Assembly: GCF_963576675.1 (NCBI RefSeq)
Contig: NC_088918.1
Coordinates: 55,509,501 to 55,573,500, forward strand
Length of the DNA: 64,000 bases
Source: Euphorbia lathyris
Lineage: Eukaryota; Streptophyta; Magnoliopsida; Malpighiales; Euphorbiaceae
Direction of reading: 5' to 3'
Part shown: positions 11,987 through 22,650 of the stretch, in pieces
Position numbering within the stretch: position 1 is the stretch's first letter
How the letters are laid out: each line of letters starts with the position of its first letter
The notes under the pieces: generated by a model
Seen by the model: only the letters and a program-made list of their open reading frames with translations
Told to the model about the DNA's origin: nothing
Database searches by the model: none
Made by a program: the position numbers and the translations under genes

Positions 11987-12157
11987 TTGGATTGGAAACC
12001 TCAAAAGAGGCGATCCAAGCAAAAGGAGAGATAGAGAAAATCAGTGAGATATAGAAAACATGAATTGAAAACCCCTAGGGGCAGTTCATGCAAAAGGAGA
12101 GATAGAGAATATCGGAGAGATCCCGTTGAGTTGAAAACCCGAAAAGGGCAGCTCAAG
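11987..12157 (+). other. Three further A4-bulge hairpins (A-SL4 to A-SL6)
   Basis: Hairpins at 11987-12018 (TTGGATTG/CGATCCAA, bulge GAAA, CCTC/GAGG), 12059-12090 (CATGAATTG/CAGTTCATG, bulge AAAA, CCCC/GGGG) and 12126-12156 (TTGAGTTG/CAGCTCAA, bulge AAAA, CCC/GGG). All outer stems pair along their whole length if G-U is allowed, although their sequences differ. They are separated by similar GGAGAGATAGAGAA-type purine spacers. Confidence 0.6.
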
Positions 12158-12212
12158 CAAAAATTAGGGAGAAAATGAATACGTCAAACTCTGGTTAAAA
12201 GCGAGAGCCCCT

Positions 12213-12914
12213 TTGACACGAGCTCATCAAGACCAAATCCTCATCCTTACAACCCTTGGTTTCAAACTTAACCTCGCCCTCATCCTCGCACTCCTTGGGG
12301 ACGGCCCGAACCATCATTTCTCGATCTGAAGCTACGAAAATCCTCCAAGCCTATGAAAAGGGAATCCATCCGAGTATCTCATCCACATGTACATAGTTTG
12401 CATTCCCACATGTCCATACATCCATATAAAGCAAAGCACATAGGCCACACGTGCGCACATTCAAACACACGCACGGTCACTTGCATACGCACATATAAGT
12501 GTTTACATGCATCCATAGATTAGGCTACATCCACCCATCTCTATGCATCGCCACATACCTTTCCTTGACACAAGCTCATCAAAACCAAATTCCCGTCCTT
12601 ATAACCCTTGGTTTCAAACTTATCCTCACCCTCGTCCTTGCACACCTTGGGGATGGCCCGAAGCATCATTTATCGATCTAAAGCTACCGAAATCCTCCAG
12701 CCTATGAAAAGGGAATCCATTCGACCATCTCATCCACACATACATAGTTTGCATACACACATGTCCATACATCCGCATAAAGCAAAACACATAAGCCACA
12801 CTTATGCACATTCAAACACACGCACAGTCACCTGCACACACACACATAGGTGTTTACATGCATCCATAGACTAGGCTACATTCACCCATCTATATGCATC
12901 ACTACATGCCTGCA
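12213..12914 (+). repeat. Tandem duplication of a ~350-bp unit
   Basis: 12213-12562 and 12564-12914 are two clearly related copies, each starting TTGACAC(G/A)AGCTCATCAA and ending in the 'tatgcatc..cacat' phrase. The unit contains many CACACA/CATACA stretches. No coding function is apparent. Confidence 0.75.
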
Positions 12915-13680
12915 GTCGATTTAGAGACTAGGATCGCTAGAAAGAGCCATTTTACCTGCGGTCGATTTAGAGACCAGGGTTGCTATTGAGCCATTTTGCC
13001 TGCGGTCGATTTAGAGATCAGGGTTGCTTTTGAGCCATTTTACCCGCGGTCGTGGACCAGGGTTGCTTTTGAGCCATCTTGCCTGCGGTCGATTTAGAGA
13101 CCAGGGTTGCTTTTGAGCCATTTTACCCGCGATCGTGGACCAGGGTTGCTTTTGAGCCATTTTACCCGCGGTCGTGGACCAGGGTTGATTTTGAGCCATT
13201 TTGCCTGCGGTCGATTTAGAGACCAGGGTTGCTTTTGAGCCATTTTACCCGCGGTCGTGGACCAGGGTTGCTTTTGAGCCATTTTGCCTGCGGTCGATTT
13301 AGAGACCAGGGTTGCTTTTGAGCCATTTTACCCGCGGTCGTGGACCAGGGTTGCTTTTGAGCCATTTTACCCGCGGTCATAGACCAGGGTTGCTTTTGAG
13401 TCATTTTACCCGCGGTCGTGGACCAGGGTTGCTTTTGAGCCATTTTACCCGCGATCGTAGACCAAGGTTGCTTTTGAGCCATTTTACCCGCGGTCGTGGA
13501 CCAGGGTTGCTTTTGAGCCATTTTTACCCGCGGTCGATTTAGAGATCGGGGTTGCTTTTGAGCCCTTTTACCTGCGGTCGATTGAGAGACCAGGGTTGCT
13601 ATTGAGCCGCTTTACTTGCAGTTGATTTAGAGACTAGGTTCCCAAAAAGAGCGTCCGTCCGCGGCCGATTTAGAGGCAAG
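12909..13680 (+). repeat. 39/44-bp tandem repeat with hairpin unit (element A 3' end)
   Basis: About 18 units. The short unit (39 bp) contains ACCCGCGGTC then GTG then GACCAGGGT; the longer variant (44 bp) has GATTTAGA between GGTC and GACC. Both are self-complementary (ACCC/GGGT and GGTC/GACC). Because 39 bp is 13 codons, open frames with 13-residue repeats appear on both strands, but these are artefacts. The position just upstream of the 3' LTR is the hypervariable zone where Tat/Ogre elements are known to generate satellite-like repeats. Confidence 0.85.
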
Positions 13681-13830
13681 GACAGATCGAAGATGAGGAA
13701 GGAACTTGCGACATGGAGGTCAGGTATGCTCCCTCCTACTCTTTACGTGTCTTTTACTTTTATATGTTTTACATTACATGTGTTACGTTAGCAAAAAACG
13801 TTTTCAAAACACACACATCACTGTCAAAAT

Positions 13831-13847
13831 AGAAAAGTAGGGGCAAC
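13831..13847 (+). other. Polypurine tract of element A
   Basis: A purine-rich stretch ending GGGGCAAC sits immediately before the 3' LTR; element B has the matching GGGGCAAG before 26950. It is the expected plus-strand primer. Confidence 0.65.
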
Positions 13848-14288
13848 TGTAGACACCGAGTCGGAGGACCTGTGACGAAAACCTGAAAACAAGACGGTTG
13901 AAACAATTGATTCCGAAAGTTTTGAAAAACAAAAAATATATAAAGAATAATAAGTACATAATAAAGAAGAAAGAGTTACGACGGGTCGCTGTTGTTGATC
14001 GGATGGCTCGCGAATACTTAGCGGCATGGTGCGAGTGCTTAGCGGCGGCCGGCGCACGTTCGACGACAGTCGGACGCCCGCTCGACGACGCAAAGCGCGC
14101 GCTCGACGTCCGTCGGACGCACACATCCAACCACGAATGGCACGTGCTCGGCATCCGAGCGATGCACGGGCCCGGCAGCGCGAAACGCACGTTCGGCGGC
14201 CACGACGCGTGGATGCCCGACGGCACGGAACGCAAGCTCGACGGCCGCGGGACGTGCACGCCCGACGGCACGAGACGCGCCCCGGCGG

Positions 14289-14517
14289 CCATTGGGCGAG
14301 CGCCCAACCCCATCGGGCGGACGCCCAACGCTTTTGGGCGGCCGCCCAACAATTGTTGGGCGATCGCCCAACAAATGTTGGGCGGCCGCCCAACAATGTT
14401 GGGCGGTAGCCCAACAAATGTTGGGCGGTAGCCCAACGGAGGGTTGGGCGACCGCCCAACATGCCATGGGCGGCCGCCCAACCCCCTTGGGCGACGCCCG
14501 ATTTTACTCGGGCGTCG
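14289..14517 (+). repeat. Array of ~11 GC-rich palindromes in U3
   Basis: Units of about 21 bp of the form TTGGGCGnnCGCCCAA follow one another, for example around 14349-14366 (GTTGGGCGATCGCCCAAC). Each unit is its own inverted repeat. Central dinucleotides and flanks vary; two units have GGGCGGTAGCCC instead. The array ends 27 bp before the TATA box. Confidence 0.8.
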
Positions 14518-14530
14518 CCCATTTTTCCGG

Positions 14531-14561
14531 GGATCCGTTTGCCTATAAAAGGCACGGATCC
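14531..14561 (+). promoter_or_regulatory. LTR promoter: TATA box inside an inverted repeat
   Basis: TATAAAA (14544-14550) is flanked by GGATCCGTTTGCC and GGCACGGATCC. Transcription should start about 30 bp downstream, defining R. Confidence 0.7.
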
Positions 14562-15227
14562 CCATGCATTTTGGGGAGTGGAATTTTTGGAGTTTTCTCA
14601 CTCTAAACATTTTTAGAGAGAGAAAGTCAATTTTTTGGAGAAAATATTTTTTTTTTCCCAAAAAACTCCAAATTTTCCCAAAGGTAAATTTTTACTAAAA
14701 AACACAAAAAACCGGAAAATCACGACTCGTGGAATCAATCGGCTTCGACTGTCAGATACCGAACTTGAGGTATTATCCGAGGACTAGACTCGTTTTATTT
14801 TATTTAATTTATTTCTTTTCCTTTATTTATTTTTATGTTATAGTTTTTATTTATTTAGTTATTCTTTTATTTTATCACGTTTTATTTAATGTGGCATATT
14901 TATTTAATTTTCGTCTCGTGTTGAATAAATTCGGTTTTGCTTTAAAATAAAAAACCTCGTTTTGATATCCCAATACGAACCGTGATCCGATAAAAAGGTA
15001 GTTCGGGTATTGAAAGTGTTGTAACTATAAGTTTTAATTTAAAGGAATTTCCGAATAACGTTTTAAAATAAAAACGTCGTTTTAGGAACTTCCGTTATTG
15101 ACTATGATCCATTTTTGGTAGTTCGGAAATCCAAAACGATTGAATTAGATTTAATTTAAAGCTTTTGAATAAATCTGGAAATAATTGGAGTGCTGCTGTA
15201 ATTTACCATTTCTGTCACTAATTGCTG

Positions 15228-15254
15228 TTTACCGACGGATATTCCGTCGGTAAA
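15228..15254 (+). other. Perfect 12-bp hairpin in LTR (loop TAT)
   Basis: Same 12-bp stem as at 747-773. Only the loop base changed (TTT to TAT). Confidence 0.75.
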
Positions 15255-16901
15255 TCTGCTGGAATGTAAAAAATACTGTTTTGGTCCCTCTTTCTTAACT
15301 TTTAAGCTTTTAATCCTTCATATGTATATGTATAGTTATGTAACATATATTTTCAAATTATTTTAGACATTTAGTATATATAATTATTTAGGATGTTTGT
15401 ATATCATTTTTTATTCCATTTTTAAATATAAGTATATGTATATATATATTTTCTTTTTCATTCCTTTTGGGTTATATTGGATTTTATTTTAAATGTTATT
15501 TACTTGAGCATTTTGGAGATAATTAGTAGATATTTTGTGGATAATGGGTATTATTTTGATAGTTAAACTACATTATGTATATGTATACATATAGTTTTTG
15601 GGGATATTTGGGCTATATTAGTTATCATTAAATAAAATTATTTTGGGTGATAAATGTCATTTTCTTATTTATGAGTTTTATTTACTATTTTCACATATTT
15701 AAAGTATAAATGTATTATATTTAGTATTTTCATATATGTATTATATAGTCTCTTTTCATTAACTTTTATTTCATGTTCCCTTTTTTATTTAAAATGTATA
15801 TATATATCTATATTATTTTCTTTATTCTTTTGGACCATTTAGGGGTCCATATTTCAAATGGACTTTACTTGGGAGTGAATTTTGATTTAATGTGTTTATT
15901 GTTGTAATTATATTCAAGTAAGGTTCCACTAAAGAAAAAAGGAAAAATTAAATCACAAAAAGAGTTTTTAATTTAATCATTTAAACTAATGAATTTTTAG
16001 AGGTTCCTAATGTAAATAAATAGTGTTTTCGTGACATTTCAAATCGTTTCTCAAAACATCACGCTTTAAAACCTTAGTCCGTTCCAACGACGGATTAAGC
16101 GAGCCTTGTAATTAAAATCGTTTTTATTGTAAATAATAAAGTTTTGAATCGTTTTCTTAAATGATTTGTACAAAATAAAATTGACTTGTATGTTTAACCA
16201 CGTTTTCTTATTAAAGGTTTTTTATCTCAATGTTTTCAAACACTCGAGTCGTTCCAACGGCGATTCGGGTGAACTTCATCAAACAGGGTTTTAAAACGCA
16301 CCTAAATCATTCCAATGGCGATTAAGGTGCGAACCATGTAAATAAACTCGTTTTGGGGAAATAAGTTAGTGTAGAATAAACACACGGCATGACATTTAAA
16401 TAAAGTTGTAAATAAATCACTTCTTTCTTCTCCCTTCTCTGTGTATGTATAATATAAATGGGTGATTCTTTACTAATATGTCTTTCCAATAATATATGCT
16501 CAAAACGGTTTCTGAAAAAAGAAAGAAAAGGTTTCAAATGAATTTTAAACTTAAAGAAGTATACGATTAGTCCGTTATCGCCTAACATGCTGAGTAGGAG
16601 GCCGGTGGTTCATAACCGGGCGATATCGGGGTGCCTAGTAGCCTTTCTCCGGAAAGGAGCTAGCCTTCTCGGCTCGTACCTAAGTTTCCCGAACCCACAC
16701 CGGTCTCCCGCAAGGGATCGGTGTTCATTTTCCCATTCGTGGGTGGCGACTCTTCCATATCTCCGAGCTCTGGTCCTGCCGAGCAGCTTGATTCCACGAT
16801 TGGTTGCTTTCGGCGCCAATCACCGCTTACGTCGCCATGAGGTTGTCCACCCCCCGGTCCGCCCGAGAGATTAGGCTGCGGCACCTCGTCTAACAGCGGC
16901 A

Positions 16902-19900
16902 ATGACGAAAAGATTTATCAAGGAGTACACAGTATGGATGCTGGCAGAGCAAACCCCGGATTCCCCGTCTTACCAAACACCTGATGCGGTGTTAGCGATG
17001 CCTAGGTATGGTGGATACCAGGATCCTGTTCAGCATGCGAGGTTATTCCGCAATCATATGTATGACGCCGGATTCCCGCAGTGTGAATTACATGAACATT
17101 TTCCGAAAACCTTAAGGGGAGAAGCCTTGTTGTGGCATCAAGGCCTATCGGAGGAGGAAATGGGTCATTGGATACCGCTTAGGAGTGCTTTTGTGGCGAG
17201 ATATGAAATGTATGTTTCATGGACGGGATCCCTGGAGGATCTGGATAGGATCAGGCAATTCCCCGAGGAACCATTCGTGGATTATGCTAGGAGGTGGAGG
17301 CATCGGTATGAACAGTGTCACGAAACAATGAGTGATAAGGTGCAGCTTATGTGCATACAGAGAGGAGCTATTCCGTTGGCAGCTAGAAGGATGAGCAGAG
17401 TGTCCCTCCGAGATTACAATGATCTGATAGGTTGGGCTTTGTATGGATCAGCGGATCCTTTTTATTTGAATCCGAACGTTCCTCACGTTATGGATTTAAT
17501 GATTGTAGACATTTGGGAAAGTTCCTCGGACGAGGAAGATGCTAATCAGAGGATTCCTATCAATATTTGGGATGAATCGGATGATGAGCCAGAAATCGCC
17601 GTCATGACAAGGTCAGGACGAGTGGCCGAGGGAAAGGCACCTATGGTTGAGACTGAGATAGGGGAAGGGTCGGCTCCTAAGCCCGATGACCAAGTTCTTG
17701 AGCAATTGAAGAAGACACAAGCTAAGTCCACGATGTGGGAAGTTTTATGCCATTCCAAGTACCATCGTGAGAACCTGATGAAAGAGCTGCAGAATTTGGT
17801 TATTAGTACCGATACCGAACCGGCAGCACTAGTAGGGGCAATCATGGCTCGAAAGAAAACTGAAATCACGTTTACCGACGAGGATCTCCCAGAAGAGGGG
17901 AAGGCTCACAATAAGCCTTTGTACATCAGAGCGGAAATCAACGGGAAGAAGACTAGCTGTGTGATGGTCGATGATGGATCGGCTATTAATGTCTGCCCGT
18001 TGAAACTCTTGTCTAAGTTGGGAGTGGAAAGAGGAGACTTGACAGCCTCGGAAACTGTGATTAGGGCTTATGATGATAGCCGTAGGCATATTGAAGGAGT
18101 CTTTAAGGCCAAGTTGAAAGTGGGGCCGCATGAAGAAGAAACTGAGTTCACAGTGCTGGATATCCCGGTAACCTTTGCTGTATTGTTGGGACACCCATGG
18201 TTCCATAAGTTGGGAGGTGTGCCCTCCACGCTCCATCAAATGATCAAGTTTCCCTTCGGGGAGGAGATAGTGACAATCAGAGCTGAGAAATTGAGCTCGG
18301 TGGCAGCGTTGGGAATTGAGCCTCAGCTTTTCTCCAGGTTCCAAGTGTCTGGGATTTACGAGTCAAGCATGACCACCGACGTGGTGAAGATGATGAAGGG
18401 AGGTTTCATCCCAGGAATGGGCTTAGGAGCACACCATCAGAGGTTGCCAGAATTTCCGGATTTTAAGAGTCAGAAAACCCGGAGGGGTTTGGGATATGAG
18501 CAAGGAGGTCCATCCAATGCAAGTAGTAAAGGAAAAGTGGGCCTAAGGAAGTATTTCGTGAATGAGGGGCACGGAAAGGTTTATTCAAGAACCCCCGAGT
18601 CATGGATTAGCACAGAAGGGAAGATTCTGCCAGGGTTCGAAATCTTCAATGATGTTGCCGACTGGGGCAAAGGAAAGGCGAGCTGCTTTGTCGAGGAGAT
18701 TATGATGCTAGAATTGAATGCCGAGGAGCAAGTCATCATTATTGAAGCAACTGCAGGAGCGGTGAATGAGCCTAGTACCTCCAAATCTTATGAGAAGCCC
18801 GAGGACCTCGATGATGAAAATTGTATTACGGCTTTATTTGAATCAGATGATGTACTCGCCAATACTATCAATGAAATGAATTCTGATTTTGCTTACTTGC
18901 TTGATGTTGATCGTGATCATTCCATGCATTCTCATTCATATAACATGCCTACATTTGAAATCAATGCAATAGAAATGTCAACTTTCAATCTTGGCACGGA
19001 TGAAAATCCTAAACTTATACAAATTGCTCAAGAATTAACTATTGAAGAGAGGAAAGAATTCGAGAGAATAATTAAAAAATACGAAATAGTGTTTGCTTGG
19101 ACATACGAAGACATGCCTGGAATTGATCAATCAATCGTAACTCACCGTATTCCAACATATCCCGAGGCGAGGCCCGTAAAGCAGAAGCTCCGACGCATGA
19201 GACCGGAATGGGCAGATAAGATCAGAGAGGAAGTGAAAAAGCAGTTAGAAGCAGGGTTCATCGAGGTAATCGACTATCCCCCTTGGGTCGTAAATGTAGT
19301 GCCCATCGCAAAGAAGGACGGTAAAGTAAGAATGTGTGTCGATTATAGAGATCTTAACAAAGCATGCCCGAAAGATGAATTCGCGTTGCCTCATATTGAC
19401 GTGTTGATCGATAGTGCAGCATCAAGTGTCTTACACACGAATGTAGACGGTTTCATGGGCTACATGCAAGTTCAGATGGCCGAAAAACACAAAGCAAAAA
19501 CCTCGTTCACAACTAAGTGGGGAACATACTGCTATAGGGTAATGCCGTTTGGTTTGAAGAATGCCGGGGCAACTTACCAGCGAATGGCTACAGCACTGTT
19601 CCATGATATGATACACAAGGAGGTGGAAGTTTATGTGGATGACATGATGGTCAAATCAGAGACGAGAGAGGGGCACTTTGCTGCACTCAAGAAGTTTTTG
19701 GCCCGAATTGCAGAATTCAAACTAAGGTTAAACCCGAAGAAGTGCTTCTTCGGCGTTTCATCGGGGAAAATCTTAGGCTATATAATCGGAAACAAGAGAA
19801 TTGAGGTAGATCCCGACAAAGTGAAGGCCATACGAGAAATGCCGGCACCAAAGAATGAGAAAGAAGTGAGAGGGTTTCTGGGGCAGGTTCAGTATATCAG

Positions 19901-22187
19901 CCGGTTCATAGCAAGACTCACCGCAATCTGCGAGCCAATCTTTAAGTTGTTAAGGAAAGACCAACCCACAATCTGGAATGATAAGTGTCAGCAAGCTTTG
20001 GAGAGCGTCCGGAACTATTTGTCTAATCCGCCAGTGCTGAGACCGCCTAAACTAGGAAAGCCGCTTCTCCTCTACGTAGCGATTTAAGAGCGATCTATTG
20101 GGGCAATGCTGGCCCAAGAGGGGGACACCGGTGTGGAGCACGCGGTGTATTATCTGAGTAAGAAGTTCCTGGAGTACGAGCTCAAGTACAACATGATCGA
20201 AAAGACGTGTGTGGCAGTAGTATGGCTAACGAAGAAACTACGGCACTATTTTCAATCATATAAAGTGATTATTATTTCTGGGATGGACCCCGTAAAGTAT
20301 CTGTACCGAACTCCGTCTTTGACAGGGAAACTAGCCCGATGGTTACTACTTTTATCCGAGTTTGACATTGAATATGTAACGAAGAAGGTTATCAAAGGGA
20401 GGGCCGTGGCAGAGTTTCTGGCCAACCAACCTCTGAATATAGAAGAGGAAGAGATAAGCTATGATTTCCCCGATGAGCACTTAAACGCAATTGAAGTTAT
20501 ACCATGGAAAATGTTCTTCGACGGAGCAGTTAATTCGAATGGAGCCGGAGTTGGAGTACTACTTATTTCACCAGAGGGAGAAAGAATCCCGATGGCCAAG
20601 AAGTTGTCATTCCCTCTTACCAATAATATGGCCGAATATGAAGCATGCATTTATGGCTTAGAGTCATTAGCAGCACTGGGAGCATCATATGTCGAAATTT
20701 AGGGTGACTCAAAGTTGATCATCGAACAGGCACAAGGAAACTGGGAAGTGAGGGAAGAAAGGCTACGTCCATATCTAGATCAGCTAGAAGGGTTGGCACA
20801 AAGATTCAAGGAATGTCGTTTCTATCATATTCCTCGAGCACAGAACCCGGCATCGGATGCTTTGGCCACTTTGGTGTCAGTTTGGGACAACCCCCGGAAC
20901 CTTGCCTCGAAACCGTTGGTATTGAGGAGATCTCACAAACCATGCTACGAGGACGTAATGCTGTTAGGGGCAGATGAAAAACCGTGGTATTTCGATATCG
21001 TGAACTTCATGAAGCATGGAATATATCCGGCAGAGTTAGAACCGAGGAATCAAGCTGTGATTAGAAGGTTAGCCCGGCAGTTCGTCATCCACAACGATTT
21101 TCTTTATAAAAGGCACATCGATGGGTTACAACTGAGGTGCTTGGATGCGGAAGAAGCCCGCGAAGCAATGGAATCAGTACACTCGGGCATTTGCGGGGCC
21201 CATATGGGAGGAGCGGTGTTAGCAAAGAAAATCATAAGGCAAGGCTTCTACTGGCTCACCATGGAAAGAGATTGTAGCAAGTATGCGAAGAAATGCCACG
21301 ATTGTCAAATCCACGGCGATTGTAGTCATCTTCCAGCCATGGAATTACATGTGTTAGCACCTATTTGGCCATTCGCGGCTTGGGGCATTGACATCATTGG
21401 TGAGGTAAGGCCTAATGCTTCAAACAGGCACAAGTTTATTGGAGTCGCCATCGATTATTTCACCAAGTGGGTAGAGGCAGAGTCGTTTAGCAAATTGGGA
21501 TCCAAGCAGATGAGAAAGTTCATTGAGAAACACTTGGTCACCAGATTCGGAGTGCCTCATCATATGATCACGGATAATGGGGTCTAGTTTCAGGGGGAAG
21601 TAAGAAGTCTCTTCCGAGAATATGGCATTGAACATCACAGATCTTCTCCGTACCGTCCACAAGCTAATGGGGCAGTAGAAGCAGCTAATAAGAATCTTAA
21701 GAGGATTCTCGTAAAAACGGTGGAATCACATCGGAATTGCCTCAGAACCTCGACTGGGGCAACGCCATTCTCCTTGGTATACGGAACAGAAGCAGTCCTG
21801 CCGATTGAGATCGAAAAGCGATCGTTGAGAATCGCAATGGAAGCAGAAATCCCCGAGACGGAATGGGTGAAGAGGCGATATGAGCAGTTGGCTTTGGTTG
21901 ACGAGAAAAGGATGGAAGCCCTTTACCATGTACAGTTATATCAAAGAAGGATGGCTCGAGCTTTCAATAAAAAGCTCAAGACCAGTCCTATCAAAGAAGG
22001 AGATTTGGTGCTGAAACAGATTCGTGTGACGCACACCGACCCTAGGGGCGAGTTTAAACCTAACTGGGAAGGGCCATTCGTTGTGAAGAAGATACTAAGC
22101 AAAGGAGCGGTGAAGTTAACTACCATGGATGACATGGAATTCTCCGAACCTACCAATCTGGATAGGCTTAAGAAATACTTTTCGTAA
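16902..22187 (+). pseudogene. gag-pol: gag-pol polyprotein of element B, three nonsense codons
   Basis: A single reading frame of 1,761 codons, open upstream to the junction at 16896. Gag capsid homology is at residues ~35-200 and a 'TRSGR' region near 234. The aspartic protease active site DDGSA starts at Asp357. A degenerate G-patch-like segment is at ~495-540 (GFIPGMGLG, RRGLGYE). Reverse transcriptase has Asp849 and YVDD at 911-914; the first RNase H is at ~1045-1170. The acquired RNase H has Asp1207, Glu1245 and Asp1269. Integrase has an HHCC finger (~1450-1470) and a D1497-D1558-E1593 triad. Stops are TAA 20085-20087 (codon 1062), TAG 20700-20702 (1267) and TAG 21585-21587 (1562); no frameshift was seen. 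No zinc knuckle lies between gag and protease, which is unusual. Once an autonomous source of enzymes, it is not functional in this copy. Confidence 0.9.
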
Positions 22188-22223
22188 AAAAAAAAAAAAG
22201 AGAAAAAGAAAGAAAAATTCCCG

Positions 22224-22375
22224 ATAGGTTGAAAACCCGCAAAGGGCGACCTATGCAACAATAAGGGAAATCCCAATTGGTGAAAACCCGAAAGGGCACT
22301 CATTTAAAAATTCCGGGATAGTAAAAGGAGAGGAGAAAAATCGCCGGGATCCGAAAACCGAAAGGCGGGTCCTGG
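22224..22375 (+). other. Three A4-bulge hairpins in the 3' UTR of element B
   Basis: 22224-22254 has ATAGGTTG/CGACCTAT, bulge AAAA, CCC/GGG and loop GCAAA. 22275-22304 has AATTGGTG/CACTCATT (two imperfect positions), AAAA, CCC/GGG and loop GAAA. 22344-22375 has CCGGGATCCG/CGGGTCCTGG, AAAA, CC/GG and loop GAAA. They lie between the gag-pol stop and the 3' end of the antisense gene. Confidence 0.6.
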
Positions 22376-22650
22376 TAACAATAGTTATAACTTGAGCAGT
22401 TACAAAAACAATGTATAAGAGGCTAAGTATTTCTGTTGTTTGTAAATAAATAAAGGCATGAATATATTTGACGAGAATGATTGGAATCATCACAATCTAC
22501 TGAATGTATGGTAATATGAATCATGAGTTATACATTTCCTATCTTACTGTTCACAAAAAAAAAACCTACCTACTATCCACCCCACTCCCTATACATCAGC
22601 TATACATCGGGGTAACTCTAATGAAAACTACAAAGCAATACATAATAAGC

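Larger units (their letters stand above)
1..16895 (+). mobile_element. Element A: non-autonomous Tat-type Ty3/gypsy LTR retrotransposon
   Basis: Two near-identical LTRs (1-2413, cut by the window edge, and 13848-16895) flank an 11.4 kb internal region. The region has a primer site right after the first LTR and a polypurine tract right before the second. By eye the shared 2.4 kb of the LTRs differ at roughly 25-30 positions, so the insertion is fairly recent. No protease, reverse transcriptase, RNase H or integrase is present; the only substantial ORF is gag-like. The LTR, 3' UTR and tandem-repeat zones are homologous to those of element B downstream, which encodes the Tat-lineage enzymes, so A is probably mobilised by B-type proteins. 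The missing first ~630 bp of the 5' LTR should lie just upstream of the window. Confidence 0.85.
13848..16895 (+). repeat. 3' LTR of element A (3048 bp)
   Basis: Complete LTR from TGTAGACACC to CTAACA. Order: AT-rich start, a GC-rich block with a degenerate ~24-bp CTCGACG-type array (about 14030-14290), the palindrome array, the TATA inverted repeat, the 12-bp hairpin, the three heptaloop hairpins (about 16075-16333) and a GC-rich end. It is followed directly by B's gag frame with no primer site, so it is a 3' LTR only. Confidence 0.9.

Noticed and set aside
13011..13542. Frames encoding 13-residue repeats in the 39-bp array
   Set aside because: 39 is a multiple of three, so any open frame yields a periodic peptide. 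Both strands do so, the 44-bp units break the frame, and there is no start context or continuation.
13804..14661. Long minus- and plus-strand open frames (up to 285 codons) over the LTR GC block
   Set aside because: They arise from the palindrome array, whose GC-rich repeats lack stop codons. The same region is non-coding U3, and frames on both strands are equally open.
17546..18344. Minus-strand frames of 107 and 171 codons inside B gag-pol
   Set aside because: Shadows of the protease region; no splice signals or homology.
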